Shown: piece by piece, positions 43,849 through 52,927 of the stretch | How positions within the stretch are numbered: position 1 is the first letter of the stretch | Layout of the letters: each line of letters opens with the position of its first letter | Origin: Cytophagaceae bacterium | GTDB taxonomy: Bacteria; Bacteroidota; Bacteroidia; Cytophagales; Spirosomataceae | DNA: 64,000 nucleotides | Reading direction: 5' to 3' | Assembly: GCA_016722655.1 (NCBI GenBank) | Contig: JADKIR010000005.1 | Coordinates: 806,001-870,000 of the forward strand | Translations under genes and position numbers: made by a program | The notes under the pieces: model-generated | Seen by the model: only the letters and a program-made list of their open reading frames with translations | Database searches by the model: none | Told to the model about the DNA's origin: nothing

Positions 43849-45663
43849 TCAGCTTTCTTTTTCGAGAAATTCTTTGATTCTGCGGGCTTTGTCTTTACCC
43901 AAAACCTCAATTAATTCCTCGTCAGTAGCTTTTTTGATATTGCCAATACTTTTAAAATGGTTAAGTACTTTGGTGGCAGTGGTTTTTCCTATGCCCTGTG
44001 CTGACTCCAAACTACTAATCAGGAAATTTTTACTCCTTCGGTTGCGATGATGTGTTATTCCAAATCGGTGGGCCTCGTCACGGGCTCGTTGAATCAATTT
44101 AAGGGACTCCGACTTTTTATCAATGTAAACTGGCAAAGTATCCTCTGGAAAATAGATTTCTTCCAGTCTTTTTGCAATTCCGATAATAGGAATCTGTCCA
44201 TAGAGTCCCAATGATTTTAATGCATCACAAGCGGCAGAAAGCTGACCTTTTCCACCATCGATTACAATGAGATCGGGCATCTCAGCTTTTTCTTCCAATA
44301 ATCTGGCATATCTGCGGCCCACCACCTCATTCATGGTCGCAAAGTCATCGGGACCTACTACGGTTTTCGGAATAAAATGACGATAGTCGCGTGTGGAAGG
44401 TTGCCCGTTGATAAAACATACCATAGCCGATACGGGATTTGTACCCTGAATATTTGAATTATCAAAGCATTCTATCCTTCGTGGCAGAGTTTTCAGATTA
44501 AGGTCTTGTTTTAGTTTTATCAAAACTCTATCTCTTTTATTGGTAGCACCACTTGCTTCAATTGCCTCACGCTCAGCTTTTTCATGACGATAATACATCA
44601 CATTTCGCAAGGACATCTCCATCAATTTTTTCTTATCACCAATCTGAGGAATCGTAACCTGAACTTTCAGGTCAACTTCCAGGTCAATATTTGTAATGAT
44701 TTCTTTGGCTTCAGATTCGTATTTTTTTCTTAAATCAAAAATCACAAGTGCCAAAATATCAGATTCCGACTCTTCTATTGGCTTTTTAACTTCCAGCGTT
44801 TGAGTTCTGATAATCGTTCCGTTAACAACTTTCAGATAGTTGATATAGGCTGCTTTGTCGTCAGATTGTATCGAAAACACATCAGCATCGTGAATATTTG
44901 GACTAACCACAGTGCTTTTGGATTGATAATCTTCCAGGAATTCAAGTTTTAATTTGAATTTATGGGCATCTTCAAAAGCCATTTTTTCAGCCGATTCCAA
45001 CATTTTTTCATGAAAATACTTTTTCGCCGGGCTTACATTTCCTTTCAGAATATTGTGCACCAGTTCAATTTCCTTCATGTAGTCTTCCTCAGACTGCAGG
45101 CCATCACAGGGGCCTTTACAATTGCCGATATGGTACTCAAGACAAACCTTATATTTCTTATTATCAACGTTTTCCTGACTTAAACTATACTTGCAGGTAC
45201 GTATGGTGTATAGATTAGTAAACATATCGAGCAAGGCATACATTGCCTTGGCATTGACATAAGGACCGTACATTTTACCCAGACTTCGGTCTTCGATCCT
45301 TCTGGTCTTAATGACTCTCGGAAACCGCTCATTGGTGACACATACATAAGGGTAAGTTTTATCGTCACGAAGTAAAATGTTGAACTTGGGCTGATGCTCT
45401 TTGATCAGGGTGTTTTCTAGTAACAGAGCATCCCATTCGGTTGGAACAACGGTATATTCAAGTTTTCTGATGGTAAGTACCAGACGACGGGTTTTTCTGT
45501 CCGTTCTATCGAAATTATAAAAATAGCTACTGATCCTGTTTTTCAGGTTTTTGGCTTTCCCAACATAAATTATTTGATTTTCTTCATCAAAATACTTATA
45601 GATGCCCGGCTCGTTGGGCAAAAGCGGTATCTGACTTTTATAATCAAAGGTAATTTCAGCCAT
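43849..45663 (-). CDS. uvrC: Excinuclease ABC subunit C
   Basis: Makes both incisions in nucleotide excision repair with UvrB. The 604-residue protein has the N-terminal GIY-YIG nuclease (PGIYKYFDEENQIIYVGKAK), a Cys-rich CKYS/CLEYHIGNCKGPC segment, and the UVR motif region. The C-terminal RNase H-like nuclease (CFDNSNIQGTNPVSAM, LIVIDGGKGQLSAA) is followed by the helix-hairpin-helix tail. It follows the nucleotidyltransferase gene after 3 bases on the same strand. Confidence 0.97.
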   Translation of the reverse strand: MAEITFDYKSQIPLLPNEPGIYKYFDEENQIIYVGKAKNLKNRISSYFYNFDRTDRKTRRLVLTIRKLEYTVVPTEWDALLLENTLIKEHQPKFNILLRDDKTYPYVCVTNERFPRVIKTRRIEDRSLGKMYGPYVNAKAMYALLDMFTNLYTIRTCKYSLSQENVDNKKYKVCLEYHIGNCKGPCDGLQSEEDYMKEIELVHNILKGNVSPAKKYFHEKMLESAEKMAFEDAHKFKLKLEFLEDYQSKSTVVSPNIHDADVFSIQSDDKAAYINYLKVVNGTIIRTQTLEVKKPIEESESDILALVIFDLRKKYESEAKEIITNIDLEVDLKVQVTIPQIGDKKKLMEMSLRNVMYYRHEKAEREAIEASGATNKRDRVLIKLKQDLNLKTLPRRIECFDNSNIQGTNPVSAMVCFINGQPSTRDYRHFIPKTVVGPDDFATMNEVVGRRYARLLEEKAEMPDLIVIDGGKGQLSAACDALKSLGLYGQIPIIGIAKRLEEIYFPEDTLPVYIDKKSESLKLIQRARDEAHRFGITHHRNRRSKNFLISSLESAQGIGKTTATKVLNHFKSIGNIKKATDEELIEVLGKDKARRIKEFLEKES

Positions 45664-45666
45664 AAA

Positions 45667-46851
45667 TCAGAACATTTTTTTTATTCCGTAAGTAATAATT
45701 TTGCTTATAAAATTCAAAAATCTGTATTTTTTAGGAAAAGAAATAAATCTTCCATGCTCCAGTGGATTGGGAATTGAATATTCTTTATATATTTCAAAAA
45801 CATATTTTCTAATACTAAATCCTTCATCCTGATTATTAATCAATACTTTTTCATACCTCAATCGGGCGAAAAGCGTATTCCAATTTTTTGAATAACAATG
45901 ATAATCCAAAATCCGGTCGATTTGGTTTAGATTAATTATATGGAAATGCTTTTCAATAATTTCAGGTACAGGAAAATCATATAATTTTTTTATCAGGTAA
46001 AATCCCGTGATTAAGATTTTGTAGAGTTTATATTCTTTGGCAAGATTGATTTGTTTTTCCCAGTCCAGCTCTTCAGAATATTTCCTCAAAAACGCCATGA
46101 GGTCTATCAAATGTTTCTGTTTAACCCAGATTTCTTTGCCTCCATGGTGCAGAATAATCATCCAAAAAATGGTTTCTACAGAAGGAATTACCGATAAAAC
46201 CTGATTTGACTTTTCAGTAAAATTTTCAAAAAAACTCAGATAATCAACCTTGTAAGGCATAAATCCATAATTGAGCCCCCAGTGTAAATCTATATGTAAA
46301 CCATTTTTATTAAACGCCTGTTCATACTTTCCTTTTGATGCAAGAATTGCTGTTATAATTTCATCTTTATCACTAAATTTAAATTCATCGTTAAACAAAT
46401 CAAATTCATAATCATTTGAAAAAAAATATTCCAAAGCCTTCCCTGCATCTTCAGGATAAACCAGTAAATCCATATCACCGGATTCCCTAATGACCTTATT
46501 GTCAAAAATGGTATTAGAAAACAAAATTCCCTTATAAGGAATCACTCTTATACCTAAATTCTGAAAATCCCTAAATAATCCTTTAATCAATTGCGTGTAT
46601 CCCAAGTTCAGAAAAGCTTGCCTTTGAGCAAAATCATTATATTTATTTAAATACTCAAAATCACTTTCTGAAACTTTTGCCTTTTTAAATGCGAACGAAG
46701 CCGCCGGCCTTAAGCCATTGAATATTATCTGCTTATTTAGTAAATCCGGGTTATTTTCTTTTATTAATAATTCCAAAATTCTGCTTTCTTCTTTTTCTAA
46801 AAAAGCAGATTTTACAATTTCTAATAATATCTCAGGGTAGTTATTTTTCAA
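45667..46851 (-). CDS. Nucleotidyltransferase family protein (NTP_transf_5-like)
   Basis: A 394-residue protein with a helical N-terminal region and a nucleotidyltransferase core recognisable by PYKGILFSNTIFDN and RESGDMDLLVYPED, whose acidic pair fits the metal-binding aspartates. LHIDLHWGLNYGF gives a third conserved block. This pattern fits the uncharacterised NTP_transf_5 family (PF14907), often found near polysaccharide or exosortase loci. No such locus is seen here. Its start overlaps the TMEM220 gene by 11 bases, so the three genes TMEM220, this one and uvrC probably form one transcript. Confidence 0.75.
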   Translation of the reverse strand: MKNNYPEILLEIVKSAFLEKEESRILELLIKENNPDLLNKQIIFNGLRPAASFAFKKAKVSESDFEYLNKYNDFAQRQAFLNLGYTQLIKGLFRDFQNLGIRVIPYKGILFSNTIFDNKVIRESGDMDLLVYPEDAGKALEYFFSNDYEFDLFNDEFKFSDKDEIITAILASKGKYEQAFNKNGLHIDLHWGLNYGFMPYKVDYLSFFENFTEKSNQVLSVIPSVETIFWMIILHHGGKEIWVKQKHLIDLMAFLRKYSEELDWEKQINLAKEYKLYKILITGFYLIKKLYDFPVPEIIEKHFHIINLNQIDRILDYHCYSKNWNTLFARLRYEKVLINNQDEGFSIRKYVFEIYKEYSIPNPLEHGRFISFPKKYRFLNFISKIITYGIKKMF

Positions 46852-47179
46852 TTTTCCGAAGAGATAAAAGTAACAAAATCAATGCTGTAATTCCTAATCC
46901 CAAAGATTCCCTTCCAAGCTCAATATTGATTGTTTTCATCCCCATCTCATTAAGCAATAATCCTTCCCATGCTGGAGGGAACTGATTTATGGCCCAAAAA
47001 ATATAAGGAATTGCTACCAAAACCAGAGTTTTTCCAGATATTTTGCCTTTCATATTTTGGTAAACCAAATAAATTGGAAACGAATAAGCCGCCATCCAAA
47101 CCAATGGATCCGGGTCATTGTATTGTACCACTACAAAATAGGCAAACAGTGCAAAAACCAAATAGTAAATGTATCTCAT
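46841..47179 (-). CDS. TMEM220-family membrane protein
   Basis: A 112-residue protein with four predicted membrane helices. The family signature VQYNDPDPLVWMAAY lies after the first helix, and the C-terminal region has the paired ELGRESLGLGI. The role of the TMEM220 family is unknown. It is first in a run with the nucleotidyltransferase and uvrC. Confidence 0.8.
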   Translation of the reverse strand: MRYIYYLVFALFAYFVVVQYNDPDPLVWMAAYSFPIYLVYQNMKGKISGKTLVLVAIPYIFWAINQFPPAWEGLLLNEMGMKTINIELGRESLGLGITALILLLLSLRKIEK

Positions 47180-47319
47180 AAAATTTAATTGTTCCCAAAA
47201 TTACGTCTTATCCTTTCATCTCTTAAATAATGCTAAAAATATTATGTCCTAAATGTTTAAATATCCAATGCTCATACATCCTTTTCTTTTTTTTGGGGAA
47301 AAACTTTTCCCAACAAATA

Positions 47320-47350
47320 TTGGGTTCTAATAATAAAATTGCTACTTTTG
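47320..47350 (+). promoter_or_regulatory. Promoter of the SRP RNA (TTG-N20-TACTTTTG)
   Basis: TTG at 47320-47322 and TACTTTTG at 47343-47350 match the Bacteroidota -33/-7 elements with a 20-base spacer. The RNA 5' stem begins 5 bases downstream, which is the expected start distance. Confidence 0.8.
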
Positions 47351-47354
47351 TGAC

Positions 47355-47440
47355 GGCAAATTACCAGCTCCTGCTGAATCCCCCAGGACCGGAAGGTAGC
47401 AAGGGTAGGCGGTTGTAGCGGTGAATTTGCCATTTTTTTT
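47355..47440 (+). ncRNA. ffs: Signal recognition particle RNA, small (4.5S) type
   Basis: The apical loop block ccaggaccggaaggtagcaa matches the conserved SRP domain IV (GGNCCGGAAGGNAGCA). The ends pair through ggcaaatt (47355-47362) and aatttgcc (47424-47431), and a run of eight T follows as terminator. It binds Ffh for co-translational targeting. It has its own promoter and precedes the small transaldolase gene. Confidence 0.93.
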
Positions 47441-47470
47441 GCTTCATTTTTTTCAATCAATATATATAAC

Positions 47471-48127
47471 ATGAAATTTTTTATAGACACAGCGAGCCTT
47501 TCGGAAATCAAAGAGGCTCAGGACCTGGGTATTTTAGATGGTGTTACTACCAATCCCTCATTAATGGCCAAAGAAGGCATTGGAGGTGAAGAAAACGTAA
47601 AAAAACATTACAAAGCAATCTGTGACATCGTAGATGGTGATGTGAGTGCTGAAGTAATCTCGACTGACTACGAAGGTATGATCAGAGAAGGAGAAGAACT
47701 TGTGAAAATCGATGATCAGATTGTGGTTAAAATCCCGATGATCAAAGACGGTATCAAAGCCATTAAGTATTTCTCTGAAAGAGGTATCCGTACCAACTGT
47801 ACTTTGGTATTCTCTGCCGGACAAGCACTTTTAGCAGCTAAAGCCGGTGCAACTTACGTATCGCCATTTTTAGGAAGACTTGACGATATCAGCACTGACG
47901 GTTTGGTTTTGATCGAGGAAATCAGGACTATCTATGATAATTATGGTTACCAAACCCAGATTTTGGCGGCATCTATTAGACACCCAATGCACATTTTGAA
48001 TTGTGCTAAAATCGGTGCTGATGTAATGACAGGGCCGCTTTCAGCAATTTTGGCATTGCTTAATCACCCATTGACAGACCTTGGCCTGGCAAAATTCCTT
48101 GCTGATCACGCCAAAGTTAATAAATAA
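47471..48127 (+). CDS. fsa: Transaldolase/fructose-6-phosphate aldolase, small (FSA) type
   Basis: This 218-residue TIM-barrel enzyme starts MKFFIDTASLSEIKEAQDLG and contains DGVTTNPSLMAKEG, the Schiff-base lysine in QIVVKIPM, NCTLVFSAGQALLAAKAGA and SPFLGRLDDIS. The length is that of the short TalC/FSA class, not the 320-residue TalB. Annotated members act as transaldolases of the pentose phosphate pathway or as fructose-6-phosphate aldolases; sequence alone does not separate these. It is followed by an unusually long hairpin. Confidence 0.9.
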   Translation: MKFFIDTASLSEIKEAQDLGILDGVTTNPSLMAKEGIGGEENVKKHYKAICDIVDGDVSAEVISTDYEGMIREGEELVKIDDQIVVKIPMIKDGIKAIKYFSERGIRTNCTLVFSAGQALLAAKAGATYVSPFLGRLDDISTDGLVLIEEIRTIYDNYGYQTQILAASIRHPMHILNCAKIGADVMTGPLSAILALLNHPLTDLGLAKFLADHAKVNK

Positions 48128-48132
48128 TTCGA

Positions 48133-48229
48133 AGAATACCCCGGTATTCTGATTGGCCACGAATTCAAAAATATTAAGATTGAAGATTTCAAAATCAATT
48201 TCTTAATTTTGGGTTCGTGGTTTATTTTT
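48133..48229 (+). terminator. Two hairpins after fsa, the second very long
   Basis: agaatacc/ggtattct (48133-48150) forms a short hairpin. A second stem pairs 48157-48183 (ccacgaattc...) with 48195-48220 (...gggttcgtgg) over about 25 bases, with G-U pairs and a few bulges, and a T-rich tail follows. It probably serves as terminator; a regulatory RNA is possible. Confidence 0.65.
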
Positions 48230-48248
48230 AAATTTTAAATCATAAAAA

Positions 48249-48926
48249 ATGGATTCTGTAATTTCACTTAAAAATGCATACATTTTTCAAAAAGACAACC
48301 TCATACTTTCAGATGTAAACTTTGAAATTAAGCAGGGTGAGTTTGTATTTTTAATCGGAAAAACCGGAAGTGGAAAGAGTTCATTATTAAAAACACTTTA
48401 TGCCGACTTGTTTCTCGAAAAAGGCCAGGGAGTAGTTGCCGGTTACGAACTAGAGAAAATTAAGTATAAAGAAATACCATTTTTAAGGAGAAAAATCGGG
48501 ATAATTTTTCAGGATTTCCAATTGCTTCCCGACAGAAATATTCAACAGAATTTGCGTTTTTTCATGGAGGCAATGGGCTGGGAGGAAAAAGCCAAAATCA
48601 ATGAAAGGATTGTTGAAGTTTTGGAAATGGTAGGTCTTCCCGAGGTTTTAAATAAAATGCCGCATCAACTATCAGGTGGCGAACAACAAAGAATTGCCAT
48701 TGCACGGGCTTTATTAAATCACCCTGCTATTCTTCTTGCAGATGAGCCAACTGGTAATCTTGATCCGGAAAAATCAGTGGAAATTTTGAAATTATTCATG
48801 AAAATAAATCAGGTTTCCAAAACTGCGGTGCTCATGGCTACACATGAACTTGACCTGATTGAGAGATTTCCAAAAAGAACTTTATTCTGTGACGGTGGTC
48901 AAATCAAAGATCTCAGCGATAACTAG
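48249..48926 (+). CDS. ftsE: Cell-division ATP-binding protein FtsE
   Basis: The ATPase of the FtsEX complex, which sits at the divisome and activates peptidoglycan hydrolases without transporting a substrate. The 225-residue ABC protein has Walker A IGKTGSGKSSLL, Q-loop IIFQDFQLLPDRN, signature HQLSGGEQQRIAIARAL, and Walker B ILLADEPTGNLDPE with H-loop MATHE. The FIFQDF/LLPDRN region is FtsE-like. The partner ftsX is not adjacent but lies at 55461-56339. The gene end overlaps the convergent barrel gene by 14 bases. Confidence 0.88.
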   Translation: MDSVISLKNAYIFQKDNLILSDVNFEIKQGEFVFLIGKTGSGKSSLLKTLYADLFLEKGQGVVAGYELEKIKYKEIPFLRRKIGIIFQDFQLLPDRNIQQNLRFFMEAMGWEEKAKINERIVEVLEMVGLPEVLNKMPHQLSGGEQQRIAIARALLNHPAILLADEPTGNLDPEKSVEILKLFMKINQVSKTAVLMATHELDLIERFPKRTLFCDGGQIKDLSDN

Positions 48927-49620
48927 AAAAAGTAGCCCTTAAATATAATCCTCTCGGATTGTGAGAGTTAACTGCTTCAATTACATTAAAGTCAGAATCA
49001 AAGCCCACTTTATTTCTATTTAACATTTTTACCGGATTTGATGCTGAAAAACCTAACGAAATACCAAAAAACGTATAGGGTTTACGATCTTTTCTCAAAT
49101 TAAATTGCATTCCGGCTTCAATTTTGGCATTAATGGCTGTGTCTTTATAATTGTAAAACTTATCGAGTTCGTCTTCTCCGAGGTTTTCAACCATATTTGA
49201 AAAATACATGACCGGACCTACCGAAAAATCAATATGAGGGAAATATTTTTGTGGAACAATCACAGGTAAATAACGTCCTTTAAACTGTAGCCAAACTGTA
49301 CGATGATTCATAAAAAAATCACCATCTGGCGGTGGATTTGAAAAATCTGACTGTTTTGAACCCACAAATCCAAATTCTCCACCCAGAAAAATACTACTAA
49401 GCTTGTCTTTTTTGAAACCGGGATTAACCATGTAGGCAAATGTCATTCCCGGAGCATTGGTTGAAATATAATTTGATTTTAATTTTTCCCGGTGCAATCC
49501 TGTCGGAACATCTACAATCAAACCTATTTCCAGTATATCTCTGTCAATAAAATCCTCAGGATCCGCCTGTCCAAATGCGGAAATGCTAAAAAAAATCAAT
49601 ACAAAATACCGTAGTTTCAT
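48913..49620 (-). CDS. Outer-membrane beta-barrel-like protein linked to porX
   Basis: A 235-residue protein with a short signal peptide (MKLRYFVLIFFSISAFGQ) and alternating strands (LEIGLIVDVPTG, FLGGEFGFVGS, VWLQFKGRYLPVIV, IDFSVGPVMYFS, FFGISLGFSAS), ending GLYLRATFSSYR as barrels do. It looks like an eight-strand PorT/OmpW-size barrel, but no PorT signature was recognised. It begins 4 bases after porX on the same strand, so a role in type IX secretion is possible but unproven. Confidence 0.7.
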   Translation of the reverse strand: MKLRYFVLIFFSISAFGQADPEDFIDRDILEIGLIVDVPTGLHREKLKSNYISTNAPGMTFAYMVNPGFKKDKLSSIFLGGEFGFVGSKQSDFSNPPPDGDFFMNHRTVWLQFKGRYLPVIVPQKYFPHIDFSVGPVMYFSNMVENLGEDELDKFYNYKDTAINAKIEAGMQFNLRKDRKPYTFFGISLGFSASNPVKMLNRNKVGFDSDFNVIEAVNSHNPRGLYLRATFSSYR

Positions 49621-49624
49621 AAGT

Positions 49625-51190
49625 CTATTTCGCTTTCAAAACTGCAAAAGGTATTATCATTTCTTCCAAAGATACTCCACCATGCTGAAAAGTATCCCGA
49701 TAATGACTCACATAATGATTGAAATTATTGGGATAGGCAAAAAAGTAATCGTTAGTTGTAAAAAAATACGATGTGGAAACATTTGGACTGGGCAATTTGA
49801 AGTTTTCAGGTCTTCTAACTTCAATAATTCCATCACGTTTATCATCAAGATTAAGGTTCTTGCCTTGTTTATACCTTAAATTAGTATTTACATTCCGATC
49901 TCCAACTATACGTTTGGCATTTTTCACTTTTACCATTCCATGGTCAGTAGTAATTACCACACGTCCATTTTTTGATGCAATTAATTTCAAAAAATCGAGT
50001 AATGGTGAATGTAACAACCATGAACGGGTAATCGACCTGTAAGCCGCTTCATCAGGTGCTAGTTCTTTAATCACGGCCATATCGGTGCGGGCATGAGAAA
50101 GCATATCTATGAAATTATACACCACCACAATCAAATCGTCTTTTAATAAATTGCTAAAACCATCCACGAGAGATTTAGCCTGATTATTAGTCAGTATTTT
50201 ATGATAAGAAAATTTATGATTGAGATTATTTCTTTTCAGTTGTCTCCTCAAAAATTCTTCTTCATTTTTATTTAAGCCATCTTCATTGTCGCCTTCATCG
50301 TTAACCCAAAGATCGGCATGCTGTTTTGACATTTCCAAAGGCGACAAACCTGAGAATATCGCATTTCTGGCATAAGAAGTTGCAGTTGGTAATATCGAAA
50401 AGTATGTATCTTCTTCTTCCACCACAAACAGATCATTGATGATTTCTTCCATGATTTTCCATTGATCCAATCTGAAATTATCAATCAGAATAAAGAACAG
50501 AGGTGATTGAGGTTTTATCAAAGGGAAAACCTTTTGTTTTAAAAGATTAAATGAAAAAACAGGTTTTTTGACTTTAGGATCGGTCATCCAGCCTTCATAA
50601 TTATCTTCCACAAATTCGCAAAATCTGATATTGGCTTCAGATTTTTGCATCAAAAAAACTTCTTCCATCGATTTATCAACCGAACGGTCAATTTCCAACT
50701 CCCAGAAAACAAGTTTTTTATATATTTCTACCCACTCATTAAAGTCCAGGTCATCGTTGTATTGCATCGATATCTGCCTGAAGTCCTGCATGTAGCTGGA
50801 ATTGGTTTTTTCAGAAACCAACCTTTTATTATCGAGCAATTTTTTTATGGAAAGCAGAATCTGATTCGGATTGATGGGTTTAATAAGATAATCGGCTATT
50901 TTTGAGCCTATTGCCTCTTCCATTATCCGCTCTTCTTCTGACTTGGTAATCATCACCACAGGTATATGGGCTTTGATTTTTTTGATTTGTACCAAAGTAT
51001 CCAATCCGGTCATTCCGGCCATCATTTCATCCAAAAAAATGAGATCATAATTGTTTTTTTCGACCAGATCTATTGCATCTGCACCACTAGGTACAGGTGT
51101 AACATCGTAACCTTTATTTTCGAGAAAAACTATATATGGTTTAAGTAAGTCTATTTCGTCGTCGGCCCATAAAATGGTGAATCTTTGCAT
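49625..51190 (-). CDS. porX: Type IX secretion response regulator PorX (receiver plus PglZ domain)
   Basis: PorX controls type IX secretion genes and interacts with the PorL motor part. The 521-residue protein has a receiver domain with Asp54 in LIFLDEMMAGMTGLD and Lys in YLIKPINP, a helical linker (about 125-220), and an alkaline-phosphatase-like PglZ domain. That domain has LIDNFRLDQW, the active-site Thr271 in PTATSYARNAIFSG, and metal ligands in VVYNFIDMLSHARTD, ITTDHGMVKV and FQHGGVSLEE. In studied species the PglZ domain hydrolyses oligonucleotides. Its usual partner kinase PorY is not in the window. It is followed by a barrel protein. Confidence 0.94.
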   Translation of the reverse strand: MQRFTILWADDEIDLLKPYIVFLENKGYDVTPVPSGADAIDLVEKNNYDLIFLDEMMAGMTGLDTLVQIKKIKAHIPVVMITKSEEERIMEEAIGSKIADYLIKPINPNQILLSIKKLLDNKRLVSEKTNSSYMQDFRQISMQYNDDLDFNEWVEIYKKLVFWELEIDRSVDKSMEEVFLMQKSEANIRFCEFVEDNYEGWMTDPKVKKPVFSFNLLKQKVFPLIKPQSPLFFILIDNFRLDQWKIMEEIINDLFVVEEEDTYFSILPTATSYARNAIFSGLSPLEMSKQHADLWVNDEGDNEDGLNKNEEEFLRRQLKRNNLNHKFSYHKILTNNQAKSLVDGFSNLLKDDLIVVVYNFIDMLSHARTDMAVIKELAPDEAAYRSITRSWLLHSPLLDFLKLIASKNGRVVITTDHGMVKVKNAKRIVGDRNVNTNLRYKQGKNLNLDDKRDGIIEVRRPENFKLPSPNVSTSYFFTTNDYFFAYPNNFNHYVSHYRDTFQHGGVSLEEMIIPFAVLKAK

Positions 51191-51233
51191 TGCTTTTTCT
51201 TAATTATTTTTTATACCCTATTAATGGGATACG

Positions 51234-51983
51234 TCATTTACCTTGTAAAAATTGCCTCAGTGCCTCGAAATCTTCCGGAGTATCGATTCCAATACTGTCA
51301 GATTCAACTTCTACAGCTTTGATATTGAATCCATTACTAAGCCATCTCAATTGTTCCAATTTTTCCAGATTTTCTAATTTTGACACTGGAAACCTTACAA
51401 TTTTTTCCAAAACTTCCACACTGAAAACATATAATCCAATATGCTGATAAAAGTCATTCCTGACTAGCCAATGATCAATTTCAACACCTCTAATATGAGG
51501 AATTGGTGACCTACTGAAATATAATGCCTGATTTTTTTCTCCTAAAACCACCTTAACCAAATTAGGATTTAATAATTCATCAAGTGTTTTTATGGTTTTA
51601 TAGGCCGTAAGTATCTGAGTGTCAATATCAAGTTGAGAGCAAAGGGAATCAATAGTTTCCGGATCAATCAAGGGCTCATCTCCCTGAATGTTTACCAGAA
51701 AATCAAAATCAGTATTACCATGAAGTTTTTTGGCCACCTCGGCACAGCGGTCTGTTCCACTTTGATGTGACTCTAATGTCATAATCACCTCACCACCAAA
51801 ACTTTGCACATGGTCAAAAACCAATTCATTGTCTGTCGCAACTACGACCCGATTAAGACTTTTGGTCTTTAGGCACTGCTCATAAACCATCCTGATGATT
51901 GACTTCCCCCCTATTTCTTTAAGTAATTTTCCCGGAAATCTGGTAGAAGCGTACCTGGCAGGTATTACACCCAATATTCTCAA
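51234..51983 (-). CDS. kdsB: 3-deoxy-manno-octulosonate cytidylyltransferase
   Basis: Activates Kdo as CMP-Kdo for lipopolysaccharide inner-core synthesis. The 249-residue protein has the signature VIPARYASTRFPGKLL, VVVATDNELV, VNIQGDEPLIDPETID, YFSRSPIPH and IGLYVFSVEVLEK, ending in GIDTPEDFEALRQ. It is on the same strand as porX, 43 bases upstream of it, so the two may be co-transcribed. Confidence 0.96.
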   Translation of the reverse strand: MRILGVIPARYASTRFPGKLLKEIGGKSIIRMVYEQCLKTKSLNRVVVATDNELVFDHVQSFGGEVIMTLESHQSGTDRCAEVAKKLHGNTDFDFLVNIQGDEPLIDPETIDSLCSQLDIDTQILTAYKTIKTLDELLNPNLVKVVLGEKNQALYFSRSPIPHIRGVEIDHWLVRNDFYQHIGLYVFSVEVLEKIVRFPVSKLENLEKLEQLRWLSNGFNIKAVEVESDSIGIDTPEDFEALRQFLQGK

Positions 51984-52067
51984 TTTGTTGTTATTTTTTA
52001 CAAAATTAAGCTAAAGTTTTAAAAGTAGGTTTTTTAGTTTTTTTAAAGACAAATTAAAAATAAATCC

Positions 52068-52075
52068 TACTTTTG
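52068..52075 (+). promoter_or_regulatory. Candidate -7 element of the LysM gene (TACTTTTG)
   Basis: TACTTTTG lies 21 bases before the ATG at 52097. It matches the -7 elements of the SRP RNA and aconitase promoters, without a clear -33. Confidence 0.5.
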
Positions 52076-52096
52076 TAAAGAAATAATGTGCTTTAC

Positions 52097-52927
52097 ATGA
52101 AGAAAATATTCCTATTCACTCTTTTATCAAGTATTTTTAACTGTTCATTTTCAGGATATTCGCAAAACTCCGGCTTACCAGCCACAGAGTTTAGACATAA
52201 TCTGGTTTTCATCAAACATAAAGTAGCTGAAGGTGAAACCTTGTATTCGTTAATCAACAAATACAATGCAAAAACTGCAGAGGTTTTTGAATTAAATAGT
52301 GCTTTAAAAGCAAATTCTACAATAAAAGTTGGGCAAGAGTTGGTTTTTCCGATGTTAAAAAACGGAAAACATGTGAGTGTTGAAGCCTATAAAAATTCTC
52401 AAAAACCTACAAAAGCCTCAGAAAAAACCAAAAATCAAAAATATCATGTCGTAAAAACCGGTGATACAATTTTCTCCTTGGCAAAAGAATACGACCTGGA
52501 CATAAGTTACCTTGTTGAAGCCAATGATATTAGTGACAACCTGATAAAAATCGGACAAAAACTTTTGATTGATAAAACCGAAATCGAAAAAATTGGTAAA
52601 AAACTGGAAGAAGAAAGTAAAAAGGAAGCTTTGGTAATAAAACCGGTTGGTAAAAAACATAATGAAGTTGGGGTGGCTGAGGTAATAAGTACAGGAAACC
52701 GTACAAATAAAAATCTTGTTATGCACCGTACAGCACCAGTTGGGACACTCATTACAATCACCAATGAAGCCAACGGAAATTCAATTACTGCCAGGGTAAT
52801 CGGTAATCTGAAGAAGGTAGGTGCTGATCAGGAAATTATGATAAAACTTTCCCCATTTGCTTATTATAAATTAAGACCAAAAGATTCAAAAATCAGGGCT
52901 TCAATAGAGTATTACTCTTCGAAATAA
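52097..52927 (+). CDS. LysM peptidoglycan-binding protein with double-psi barrel-like C-terminus
   Basis: Taken from the ATG at 52097 (276 residues), giving signal peptide MKKIFLFTLLSSIFNCSFSG and cleavage after YSQ. A GTG nine bases upstream is less likely. Two LysM domains follow (HKVAEGETLYSLINKYNAKT at about 38-85; YHVVKTGDTIFSLAKEYDLD at about 115-160). After a Lys-rich linker, HRTAPVGTLITITNEANG with ARVIGNLKK resembles the RlpA-type double-psi barrel. It likely binds septal or general peptidoglycan. The stop overlaps the next start (TAATG). Confidence 0.85.
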   Translation: MKKIFLFTLLSSIFNCSFSGYSQNSGLPATEFRHNLVFIKHKVAEGETLYSLINKYNAKTAEVFELNSALKANSTIKVGQELVFPMLKNGKHVSVEAYKNSQKPTKASEKTKNQKYHVVKTGDTIFSLAKEYDLDISYLVEANDISDNLIKIGQKLLIDKTEIEKIGKKLEEESKKEALVIKPVGKKHNEVGVAEVISTGNRTNKNLVMHRTAPVGTLITITNEANGNSITARVIGNLKKVGADQEIMIKLSPFAYYKLRPKDSKIRASIEYYSSK

